A DNA stretch of 11,595 nucleotides from CAZXCQ01 sp964639275 (GCA_964639275.1 CAZXCQ010000199.1:1-11595); one strand, 5' to 3'. Counted from the first letter of the stretch, positions 1 through 7,300 are shown. Made by a program: numbers and translations. Notes: generated from the sequence alone by a model not told the origin.

Positions 1-189
1 GCTATAGGGTTGGTTTCCGATACGCCATTTTGTGACGGCCGCTAGGCCATGTCATTGGGGGCATGTGGAAGAAAAAAAGACCCCCATGCCACACCTTTCC
101 CCCTGTTCTTTGAGATGTTACGTTTAAAATGCCTAAAGTGCCTTAAATTGTATCTTTTCAATAATTACTAGTATCAGGGTTCGGCGCTT
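1..189. other. Non-coding left edge of the window
   Basis: I see no credible gene here. The stretch becomes AT-rich towards its right end. It holds a small inverted repeat, GGCC-gcta-GGCC, near 38-50 and a loose GGGGG/CCCCC pairing (about 57-61 with 83-87) around an A7 run at 74-80. Read on the minus strand this lies downstream of the QueG-like gene that ends at 324, so it could hold that gene's transcript end, but I see no convincing hairpin plus T-tract terminator. Confidence 0.5.
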
Positions 190-294
190 GGAAACTGGGA
201 TAGCGCCACCTCCAGGTGAGGAGTCCGAAGGACAAACTGTTTATGATTTGTATCTTGTATTTGTTTGTATTTTGGTGCTTGTAATTTGGTATTT
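190..294 (+). repeat. Hairpin-bearing intergenic repeat, copy 1
   Basis: The copy begins GGAAACTGGGA (190-200). A small hairpin, CACC-TCCA-GGTG (207-218), follows, then a second one, GTCC-GAA-GGAC (223-233), and ACAAACTG. A T/G-rich tail at 259-294 matches 1805-1840 at 32 of 36 positions. The same order of modules recurs at 1719-1840. Short ORFs running through it on either strand are probably by-products of the low-complexity sequence. The element lies just beyond the 3' end of the QueG-like gene. Whether it acts in RNA or DNA cannot be told from one genome. Confidence 0.75.
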
Positions 295-323
295 GTTTGA
301 GATGTGGTGGAGTCGGGGAGGGG

Positions 324-1442
324 TCAGATTCGGTCGAGGGCAAGCTGGATCTCTTCCCCCACCAGGCCTTTCTCACGCGGCAGACGGGATTCCAGGCCCT
401 TCCTGGACCGGTTGCCGCCCAGTCTCCCCAGTGCCCAGGCACACATCGCCCTGACCGTCTGATCCGGATTTTCACCCAGTACCCGGGTCAAGATCGGGAC
501 ATGACGCCGGTCACCCTGATTGCCCAGGGCCCTTGCGGCGTTCATCTGCCATTTTGCGATGTTTTCCCGGGGGATATAGAAGGTGAGGGGCCAGACCTTG
601 TTCTCATAGTGTTCCTGGCTCATGGTCAGCAGGGTATCCAGTTGAAAATCAGAGGCCCGCCTGGCAAGGGCCGGGTTTTCCGGGAGGTCCTGGTTTGTCC
701 ACGACTGATTTCTTGGACACACCTCCTGACATCGATCGCACCCGTACACCCATGTACCCATCGGCTCCCTCAGGTCCATGGGGGTGATTCCGGATCCGTA
801 ATAGGTGTTAAACGCGATGCATCGAACGGGATTCATTTTCTTGGGGGAGTAAAGGGCCCCCGTGGGACACGCCGCAATGCAGGCATTTTTGCACCAGGAG
901 GGACATCCCAGCCCTATTGACGGGTCGTCGGGTTCAATTTCCGCATCCAAGAGTATGGGGATGCTTTCCAGCCATGAGGCACCCAGCATGCCCCTCCGGG
1001 CAAAGACAAAGCAGTTTTTGCCATAGGTCACCACCCCGGCCCGGGCGGCGGAAATGCGCGCCGGGGTCTCGGCCTCAAAATGGTATCGGATACCTTCCGC
1101 TTTCAGCATGGCAAAGAGGTCAGTTATCCTCTGGTGCTCGGCGCCCTTTTCCTTCCGCTCATCCACCTGATAGCACCGCCCGATTTTGCCGATCAGCTGG
1201 GCCGGGAACCTCTGGCGATGGTAGTTCCGGATAAGAACCAGGATCGATCTCGCCCAGGGGTGTTTCTCACGGGGAGAGGCACCGCGTCTTACATTAAAAC
1301 GGTCGGTCATGACCCACCGGTACATATCCGGCCGGGAGTCGATTTCTTTGACGTAGGGATCCAGGGGATCCGCACTGGTAAAACCGGCGTCCTCAAAACC
1401 CCGTTCCAGCGCCCCGTGGCGCAATCGTTCCTTTAGACCCAC
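324..1442 (-). CDS. QueG-like (COG1600) double [4Fe-4S] reductase with HEAT tail
   Basis: A 372-residue protein of the epoxyqueuosine reductase family. True QueG is a cytoplasmic cobalamin and two-[4Fe-4S] enzyme that reduces epoxyqueuosine to queuosine in tRNA. Visible here are the GKN motif (141-143), a first cluster run C180, C184, C188, C192-Pro followed by TGAL, then NPVRC (C208) and YGCDRCQEVCP (C235, C238, C242). The tail from about 295 (NAARALGNQGD, then VRAMCAWALGRLG) looks like the HEAT/PBS-lyase repeats of long QueG forms. Two oddities are the first cluster spacing, Cx3Cx3Cx3CP instead of Cx2Cx2Cx3CP, and a Glu (AETP, 123-127) where QueG carries its Asp-x-x-Pro catalytic segment. 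I infer a paralogue that may not act on tRNA; a divergent QueG remains possible. The start is GTG, supported by GGAGG at 1449-1453 six bases upstream. It is monocistronic here. Confidence 0.8.
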   Translation of the reverse strand: MGLKERLRHGALERGFEDAGFTSADPLDPYVKEIDSRPDMYRWVMTDRFNVRRGASPREKHPWARSILVLIRNYHRQRFPAQLIGKIGRCYQVDERKEKGAEHQRITDLFAMLKAEGIRYHFEAETPARISAARAGVVTYGKNCFVFARRGMLGASWLESIPILLDAEIEPDDPSIGLGCPSWCKNACIAACPTGALYSPKKMNPVRCIAFNTYYGSGITPMDLREPMGTWVYGCDRCQEVCPRNQSWTNQDLPENPALARRASDFQLDTLLTMSQEHYENKVWPLTFYIPRENIAKWQMNAARALGNQGDRRHVPILTRVLGENPDQTVRAMCAWALGRLGGNRSRKGLESRLPREKGLVGEEIQLALDRI

Positions 1443-1537
1443 TTCTTGCCTCCTTTTGCGGGATTTGTAATGGGGATCTACCCGTTTTGGCGAAGAAATT
1501 CAAGTCATTCTGAGAAAACCCCTTATTCTCTAACTGC

Positions 1538-1566
1538 TTGACACCCATCGGTGCTTCCCCTATCCT
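1538..1566 (+). promoter_or_regulatory. Candidate sigma70-type promoter reading towards the dehydratase gene
   Basis: A perfect -35 hexamer TTGACA (1538-1543) is followed by exactly 17 bases and TATCCT (1561-1566), a 4-of-6 match to the -10 consensus. If used, the transcript would begin near 1573 and have an untranslated leader of about 345 bases that runs through both repeat arrays and the tandem hairpins before the dehydratase start at 1919. This is a sequence match only; a promoter nearer the gene could be the real one. Confidence 0.4.
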
Positions 1567-1596
1567 CTGCCCTTAGAACCAAACGTAGGCGTTCCC

Positions 1597-1652
1597 GGGT
1601 TCAGGGTTCAACGTTCAAGGTTAGGGATAAGGTTTCGGGTTTCAGGTTTCAG
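1597..1652 (+). repeat. Degenerate GTTCAGG array, plus orientation
   Basis: Successive 7-8-base units built on GTTCARG run through this stretch, ending in GGTTAGGGATAAGG and then GGTTTCGGGTTTCAGGTTTC. The core TTCAAGGTTAGGGATAAGG (1614-1632) closely matches the cores at 4225-4248 (minus strand) and 11571-11590. No reading frame is kept and no start signal is present, so I regard it as non-coding. Confidence 0.7.
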
Positions 1653-1718
1653 ATAGTGAAAGACTCCGTTTCAATTAGGTGCAATGCAAATTGTAGGGAA
1701 GGCGTGGTTCGGGTCACT

Positions 1719-1840
1719 GGAAACTGGGGACGCACCACTGGGGGGAGTCCGAAGGACAAACTGGGGACCCACCGGTAGGTGGGGAGTCCGAAGGACAATT
1801 TGGGACTTGTTTGTAATTTGGTGCTTGTGATTTGGGATTT
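1719..1840 (+). repeat. Hairpin-bearing intergenic repeat, copies 2 and 3 in tandem
   Basis: GGAAACTGGGG at 1719-1729 opens two tandem units 39 bases apart, each ending GGAGTCCGAAGGACAA. The second unit has a clean first hairpin, CCCACC-GGTA-GGTGGG (1768-1783), followed by GTCC-GAA-GGAC (1786-1796). The first unit has CACC-ACTG-GG.. (from 1733) with two bases apparently lost from the right arm, followed by the same GTCC-GAA-GGAC (1747-1757). The T/G-rich tail 1805-1840 matches 259-294. Loops differ completely between copies (TCCA, ACTG, GGTA), while the CACC/GGTG arms are kept in two of three. The element sits between a candidate promoter and the dehydratase gene. Confidence 0.8.
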
Positions 1841-1842
1841 AG

Positions 1843-1885
1843 AACCAACCTTTGAACCCCTGAACCTTTGAACCCGTGAACGGTT
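1843..1885 (-). repeat. Degenerate GTTCAGG array, minus orientation
   Basis: On the minus strand this reads as repeated GGTTCAAAGGTTCAGGG-type units; on the plus strand it shows as TTTGAACCCCTGAACC. It faces the array at 1597-1652, so the tandem hairpins are bracketed by arrays in inverted orientation. It ends about 20 bases before the dehydratase ribosome binding site. Confidence 0.7.
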
Positions 1886-1906
1886 ACGAATAAACAGTAT
1901 GTGTTT

Positions 1907-1913
1907 GAGGAGG
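1907..1913 (+). promoter_or_regulatory. Ribosome binding site that fixes the dehydratase start
   Basis: GAGGAGG lies five bases before the ATG at 1919. It would fall inside the coding region if the upstream in-frame GTG at 1901 were the start, so 1919 is preferred. The protein then begins MTLMT, very like the MLMT start that I recall for clostridial AbfD. Confidence 0.85.
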
Positions 1914-1918
1914 CGATC

Positions 1919-3391
1919 ATGACCTTGATGACAAGGGACCAGTATCTTTCCACACTGAGAAAACTTTCTCATTCGGTCTTTATTCAGGAGGAAAAGATCC
2001 AGAGCGTGGTGGATCATCCCATATCAAGACCCCCTGCCATGGCCATGGCCGAAACCTATCAGCAGGCGGAGCAAAAGGAGAAAAGACCGCTATTTACCAC
2101 CCGGTCCCATATCACCGGAGAGACAATAAACCGCTTCACCCACATCCACCAGAGTACCGACGACCTGATCAAGAAGATCTTGATGTTAAGGGAGATGGGC
2201 AGAAAGACCGCCTGTTGCTTTCAGCGTTGTGCGGGCCTGGACTGTATGAATACCGTATTTGCCATAACATACGAGACAGACCAGGAATATGGGACCCGCT
2301 ACCATCCCCGCTTTGTCGATTTTATGAAATATGTGCAGGCAAATGATCTCGTAACAGCGGCCTGTATGACAGACACCAAGGGGGACCGGGGCCTCTCGCC
2401 TTCAAGACAGGCGGACAGGGATCAGTATTTACATAGGGTAGAAGATAGAGGCGGTGGTATTGTGGTGCGGGGGGCAAAGCTGCATATCACCGGTGCGGTC
2501 AACTCGCATGAATTGGTTGTGGTCCCGACGAGGGCACTCAGGGAGGAAGACAGGGATTATGCTGTGGCCTTTGCGGTGCCCGCAGACACCAAGGGGATTA
2601 CGTTTATTTACGGCCGTCAACCCTCTGACACCAGGCGTCTTGAAGAGGGCCAGTGGGATGTGGGTAATCTCTACTATGGTGGCTGTGAGGCCATGGTGGT
2701 CTTTGATGACGTCTTTGTCCCGGAGGAGAGGATATTTATGAAAGGGGAATATGCCATGGCCGGTCGCCTGGTGGAGCTCTTTGCCGCACACCACAGGGCG
2801 AGCTACGGGGGGTGCAAGGTGGGGGTGGGTGATGTCTTGATCGGGGCCGCGGCGGCGATTGCTGAGGTCCAGGGGACAGAGAAATCGTCCCATGTCAAAG
2901 ACAAACTGGCAGAGATGATCCACCTCAACGAGACCCTGCATGCCGGTGCACTGGCCAGTGCCATCAAGGGCACGAAGACCCCCAGCGGCGCCTATACCGT
3001 AGATCCCCTGCTCGCCAACGTGTGCAAACTCAACGTAACCCGCTTCCCCTTTGAGATATCTCGACTGGCCCAGGATATCGCCGGCGGTATCCTCGTGACC
3101 ATGCCCTCGCTCCATGGGAGAGACGCCCCTGACATCGGCAGGTACATAAAAAAGTATCTCGTGGGAAAAGAGGGCGCAGACAGCGAAAAACGGATGCGGG
3201 TATTGAGGCTCATCGAAAACATGACATTGGGCAGCGGGGCGGTTTCATATCTCACAGAATCGATCCATGGGGCGGGTTCTCCGCAGGCCCAAAAGATCAT
3301 GATCACCCGATTGGCCGATCTGGAAATTGCCAAATCTTATGCCTTTGAGCTATGCGGAATTGGTATCGAGAAAGGGGACGGTTTAAGGTAA
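1919..3391 (+). CDS. abfD: 4-hydroxybutyryl-CoA dehydratase / vinylacetyl-CoA isomerase
   Basis: A 490-residue member of the HpaB-like flavoprotein family, matching the usual AbfD length. The enzyme uses FAD and a [4Fe-4S] cluster to dehydrate 4-hydroxybutyryl-CoA to crotonyl-CoA in the cytoplasm. It also isomerises vinylacetyl-CoA. Cluster ligands known from the Clostridium aminobutyricum enzyme are all visible: C100 and C104 in CCFQRC, then H292 and C299 in HHRASYGGCK. Catalytic-site positions are also kept: T191 (ITGAVNSHE), E257 (GGCEAMVVFDDV), Y296, K300 and E447 (TESIHGAGSPQ). These separate it from the 4-hydroxyphenylacetate 3-monooxygenases, which lack the cluster. It stands alone: no CoA-transferase or 4-hydroxybutyrate dehydrogenase is next to it. 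It could serve 4-hydroxybutyrate or succinate-semialdehyde fermentation, or a step in CoA-ester metabolism; context does not decide. It converges with the lipoprotein gene. Confidence 0.93.
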   Translation: MTLMTRDQYLSTLRKLSHSVFIQEEKIQSVVDHPISRPPAMAMAETYQQAEQKEKRPLFTTRSHITGETINRFTHIHQSTDDLIKKILMLREMGRKTACCFQRCAGLDCMNTVFAITYETDQEYGTRYHPRFVDFMKYVQANDLVTAACMTDTKGDRGLSPSRQADRDQYLHRVEDRGGGIVVRGAKLHITGAVNSHELVVVPTRALREEDRDYAVAFAVPADTKGITFIYGRQPSDTRRLEEGQWDVGNLYYGGCEAMVVFDDVFVPEERIFMKGEYAMAGRLVELFAAHHRASYGGCKVGVGDVLIGAAAAIAEVQGTEKSSHVKDKLAEMIHLNETLHAGALASAIKGTKTPSGAYTVDPLLANVCKLNVTRFPFEISRLAQDIAGGILVTMPSLHGRDAPDIGRYIKKYLVGKEGADSEKRMRVLRLIENMTLGSGAVSYLTESIHGAGSPQAQKIMITRLADLEIAKSYAFELCGIGIEKGDGLR

Positions 3392-3451
3392 TTAATCTAA
3401 CTTGGTAACACTTCAGCCCCGTCACTTTAAGAGCCGACCCCGGTCAAATGT

Positions 3452-3487
3452 CCACTGAGATCCCCTCTCAGGAGGGAACCCCAGTGG
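3452..3487. other. Nested hairpin between convergent genes
   Basis: An outer stem, CCACTG (3452-3457) with CAGTGG (3482-3487), encloses an inner stem, CCCTC-TCAG-GAGGG (3463-3476), with five unpaired bases on each side. It lies in the 146-base gap between the convergent dehydratase and lipoprotein genes, where a bidirectional terminator might be expected. No T-tract follows on either strand, so intrinsic termination is unproven. The rest of the gap shows only short palindromes such as GACC-cc-GGTC near 3436. Confidence 0.45.
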
Positions 3488-3537
3488 GCAAAGGTCGCTA
3501 CTAGGCCAACCTGCCTTTGAAAAGGAATTGCGTACCC

Positions 3538-4014
3538 TTAGCCTATACGACTCGGGCCGTAATCCGTCGGTGGCAGTGGCAGGTCACCAACCCAGATGGT
3601 CTTATCATCAATTCCCCTGATCTCGACGTCGTTATAGTATGAGTAGATATAGCCAAAGAAGTTCCCCTTGGGCCCCAATATCTTCCAGAGGTCAGGAGGG
3701 AAATTGATATTGGCATTTAGCCAGTCCACCAGGGTAACCAGCACCGACTTCTCGGTCACCGGGATCCATTTGTCAGAAGTGATCCGCCGGCCTTCAATCT
3801 TTGCATCAAACATCACCGCCGAGGGATTGTTCACACCCAGACCGGCGTAATATATGTCATAGTTCTGCCAGTTCTCTATCAATTCCTTTATGCTCACCTT
3901 ACCCGTTGCCGAAACAAGTGTTCCGTATTTGCCAAGCCCCCCACAACCTGTCATCAAAAAAAGAAGCCCGGCAACCAAAAAAACAAGTTTGATAAGATCA
4001 AATTTTTCCTTCAT
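3538..4014 (-). CDS. Small lipoprotein of unknown function
   Basis: A 158-residue protein that I do not recognise. The N-terminus is a clear lipoprotein signal: charged MKEKFDLIK, a hydrophobic stretch (10-20), then LMTGC with Cys24 as the lipidation site. Residue 25 onwards (GGLGKYG) lacks Asp at +2, so by the usual E. coli rule outer-membrane sorting would be expected. The mature part of about 135 residues has no cysteines. It includes KVSIKELIENWQNYDIYYAG near 40-59, which may hold a short helix, and an aromatic-rich NFFGYIYSYYNDVEIRGI segment. It ends in a proline-rich tail (PLPPTDYG). The start ATG is preceded by GAGGT six bases upstream. It has its own candidate promoter and lies between, but is not overlapping with, the dehydratase and the efflux operon. 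Its reading frame, signal and ribosome site make it a convincing gene. Confidence 0.82.
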   Translation of the reverse strand: MKEKFDLIKLVFLVAGLLFLMTGCGGLGKYGTLVSATGKVSIKELIENWQNYDIYYAGLGVNNPSAVMFDAKIEGRRITSDKWIPVTEKSVLVTLVDWLNANINFPPDLWKILGPKGNFFGYIYSYYNDVEIRGIDDKTIWVGDLPLPPTDYGPSRIG

Positions 4015-4052
4015 TTCTTCACCTCATGTCTTTATTGGGGATTGTGCCATAT

Positions 4053-4080
4053 CTTATATTTTAGCCGTTCAGGGGTTCAA
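4053..4080 (-). promoter_or_regulatory. Candidate promoter of the lipoprotein gene, partly within repeat sequence
   Basis: On the minus strand TTGAAC (4080-4075) and TATAAG (4058-4053) are separated by 16 bases, 4-of-6 and 5-of-6 matches to the -35 and -10 consensus. A start near 4046 would leave a leader of about 30 bases before the ATG at 4014. The -35 lies inside the GTTCAGG-type array and the -10 lies inside the 16-bp direct repeat. Support is sequence match and position only. Confidence 0.4.
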
Positions 4081-4286
4081 AGGTTCAGGGTTCAAGGTTA
4101 CATTTTTGTCCCCAGATTCCATTTTGGGCGCCTATTCACGGCAGAAGCGCCCGGATTCGTCTGTCCCAACCCGAAAATTGGTGCCGTATCGGCACATATT
4201 TCACGAGGACTCCAGGTCTTCAATCTTGTCCTTTTCCCTAACCCTGAAGCCGGAACCTACGAACGCTTACCTTATATTTTAGCCGT
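4053..4286. repeat. Segment bracketed by a 16-bp direct repeat and inverted GTTCAGG arrays
   Basis: CTTATATTTTAGCCGT occurs exactly at 4053-4068 and again at 4271-4286. Just inside the left copy is a plus-oriented array of GTTCAGG-type units (4067-4099). Just inside the right copy is a minus-oriented one (about 4225-4264), whose core on the minus strand is TTCAGGGTTAGGGAAAAGG. Between them are two hairpins: GGGCGC (4126-4131) with GCGCCC (4147-4152), and a tight GTGCCG-TAT-CGGCAC (4181-4195). No gene is seen. It could be a small non-autonomous mobile element with a target duplication, or duplicated promoter sequence. This element fills most of the gap between the lipoprotein start and the end of the efflux permease gene. 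Confidence 0.6.
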
Positions 4287-4326
4287 ACCGCTGAAAAAGG
4301 TAAAGCCTATTTCAATCCCTTTTGGG

Positions 4327-7300
4327 CTATCCGGTGGGTGCCTCGTCCGGGGCATGCGATTCCCCCTTTCCACCGGGTACCTCTCTGGCCTCCTCCGTCT
4401 TGGGCCGCTGCCTCCTCAGTTTCTCCATAACCACGTAGAGTACCGGTACCAGCAGAAGACTCAGGAACGTGGCGGCAATCATCCCGCCAAACACGGCCGT
4501 TCCCAGGGCGTGGCGGCTGGCAGCCCCGGCCCCCTTTGCTACCACCAGCGGCATCACGCCCAGGATAAAGGCAAAGGCGGTCATAAGAATGGGCCTCAGA
4601 CGGAGGCGGGCAGCCTCAAGGGCAGCCTCCACAATGGACGTCCCTTCCTCCTCCCGCTTTGTCTTGGCAAACTCGACAATGAGGATCGCATTTTTGCTGG
4701 CAAGACCGATGAGCATGACCAGACCAATCTGACAATAGACATCGTTGTTGAGCCCGCGCCACGATTCGGCGACCAAAGCACCGAGGATGGCCAGGGGCAC
4801 GGCAAACATGATTACCATGGGCAGGATCCAACTCTCGTACTGGGCGGCCAAAAAGAGAAAGACAAAGGCCAGGGCCAATCCAAAAATGATGGGTGCCTGT
4901 CCTCCGGCCTTGATCTCCTGAAAGGCCACGCCGGTCCACTCATAGGCGTAGCCCTCGGGCAGGGTCTTGTCCGCGAGCCGAGCCATCGCCCCCAGGGCCT
5001 GGCCCGAGCTATAGCCGGGGGCGTTTACCCCGAGGATTGAGGCCGCACGGTAGACGTTATAATGCTTGATGGTCTGGGCGCCACGCACCTCCTTTACCTT
5101 TACCAGGGCGCTGAGTGGCACCAGTTCGTCCTTGTTGCTCCGGACGTAAAGCCGCGAGATGTCAAACCGCGCGGAACGGAAATCCTTTTCGGCTTGTGCA
5201 AATACCCTGTAGATCCTCCCAAATTTATTAAAGTCATTCACATAGAGGGCCCCCAGGTAGGTCTGGAGGGCGTCAAAGATATCGGAAATAGCAATCCCCA
5301 GCGTCTTGGCCTTGGTGCGGTCAAGGTCTATATAGTACCGGGGAAAGTTAACCGCAAAGCTTGTGGAAAGGGGCAGGAGTTCGGGATAATTCCTGGCCTC
5401 CTGGATCATCTTTTGTGCCACATTGCTCAGTTCATCCAGGCCCCCCCCCTGCAGATCCTGCAATTCGAACTCAAAGCCTCCTGTCTGACTGAGACCCTGG
5501 ATCGGCGGGGGATTAAAAGAGACCACGATGGCCCCGGCTACCGCTTGGGTCTTACGGCGGACCTGGGCCATGATACCATCCAGGCTCAATTCAGGCGTCT
5601 TCCGTTGGGACCACGGTTTTAGGATGGCGATGGCCGTGGCCGCATTGGAGACACTGACGGAATTGACGATGTCATAGCCGCCGATTGTCAGTATATCCGA
5701 TACGCCGGGGGTTGAAAGCAGGATATCTTCAATCTTATCGGCCACCCGCTCGGTCCGTTGAAGCGAGGCCCCTTCGGGTCCCTGCATGAGTACGAAGAAG
5801 TAGCCCTGATCCTCGTCCGGGATAAAACCGGTGGGGACCAACTGGAACATGTAGTAGGTGACACCCAGAAGGACCAAAAACGCGGCAATGATAAGGTATC
5901 GGAGTTTGATAAGTCCCTTTATCACCCCCACGTACCTCCTCGTGGACCAGTCAAAGCCCCGGTTGAACTTCCTGAAGAACCATCCATGACCTTTCCCGGG
6001 CCGAAGAAGGACGGCACAGAGGGCCGGACTCAGGGTCAGGGCGTTTATCGAGGAGATTCCGACAGAGATGGCAATGGTGAGGGCGAACTGTTTGTAAAGC
6101 TGGCCGGTTGTCCCCGGCATAAAGGCAACCGGCACAAAGACCGCCATCAGCACCAGGGTCGTGGCAATGACCGGTCCGACCACTTCCTTCATCCCCTCCA
6201 TGGTCGCCGCGACGGTCCCCTTTCCCTCCTCTTCGATGATCCTCGATACGTTTTCCACCACCACGATGGCATCATCCACCACAAGACCGATCGCAAGGAC
6301 CAGACCAAAAAGGGTTAGGGTGTTGATAGAGAACCCCAGTGCCATCATCACCGCAAAGGTCCCGACGAGCGAAACCGGAATGGTGAGGGCGGGAATAAGG
6401 GTGGAGCGCCAGTCCTGCAGGAAGATATAGACCACCATAAATACCAGGAATATGGCCTCAAGCAATGTGATAAGGACTTCCTTGATCGATTCCTCAACGA
6501 ACAGGGTGGTATCGTAGACGATCGTGTATTCGATCCCCTTTGGGAAGCGCTTGGAAAGTTCCTTCATCGCGGCCCTCACCTGATCAACGGCATCGAGGGC
6601 GTTTGCTCCCGGCAACTGGTAGATAGCGATGGCAGTGGTGGGCTTTTTGTCCAGGGCAGCATAACTGTTGTAGTTCTCGGCCCCCAGTTCGACCCGGGCC
6701 ACGTCCTTTAGACGGACAACGGAGCCATCCGGCCGGGTTCGGACGATGATATCCTCAAACTGCTTTACCGTTGAGAGCCTCCCCAGCGTGGTGATGGTGT
6801 AGGTAAAGCTCTGGCCCGGTGGGCTGGGCGGCTGTCCTATCTGGCCGGATGCCACCTGCAAATTCTGTTCACGGATGGCGTTGACCACGTCATTGCATGT
6901 CAGGCCCAGCCCGGTCAGCTTGTCGGGGTCAAGCCATGCGCGCATGGAGTATTTCCGCTCCCCGAAGATGTTTACGTCTCCAACCCCCGGGATCCGCTTG
7001 AGGGCATCCACAAGGTTGATATTGGCATAGTTGCTCAGAAACAGACTATCGATTTGTTTGTCTGTAGATATCAGGTTGACGACCACCAGAAGGTTGGTGG
7101 ACTGCTTTTTGGTGGTGACCCCGTAACGCCGCACATCCTCGGGCACCTGCGGCAAGGCAATGGCCACCCGGTTCTGTACGTCCACGGCTGCGATCTTGAG
7201 GTCGTAGCCCACATCAAAGGTCACGGTGATGTTCATGGTCCCGTCATTGGAGCTGGTGGAGGTCATGTAGGTCATGCCCTCCACACCGTTGACCTGCTCC

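Noticed and set aside
297..920. Plus-strand open frame opposite the QueG-like gene
   Set aside because: The minus strand carries conserved Fe-S motifs and a proper GTG with GGAGG; the plus frame has no recognisable motif.
1597..1885. CRISPR-like array
   Set aside because: Units are only 7-8 bases, degenerate and without regular spacers; the two hairpin units 39 bases apart are contiguous repeats rather than repeat-spacer arrays.
1649..2017. Short minus-strand open frames through the hairpin repeat (also around 158-475)
   Set aside because: They arise from stop-poor low-complexity repeats, share peptide stretches only because the DNA repeats, and lack start signals.
2429..3115. Minus-strand open frame of 228 codons over the dehydratase
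   Set aside because: Antisense to a gene with every catalytic residue of AbfD; no independent support.
4270..4326. Intrinsic terminator after the efflux operon
   Set aside because: Only weak pairings such as AGCC/GGCT or an imperfect AGCGGTACGGCT are seen, with no stable stem followed by a T-run on the minus strand.
4042..5040. Long plus-strand open frame (332 codons) antisense to the permease 3' end and the intergenic repeat
   Set aside because: Its composition (rich in Gly, Gln, His, Pro) is that of an antisense shadow, it starts inside repeat sequence with no ribosome site, and the minus-strand frame is an unmistakable RND permease.
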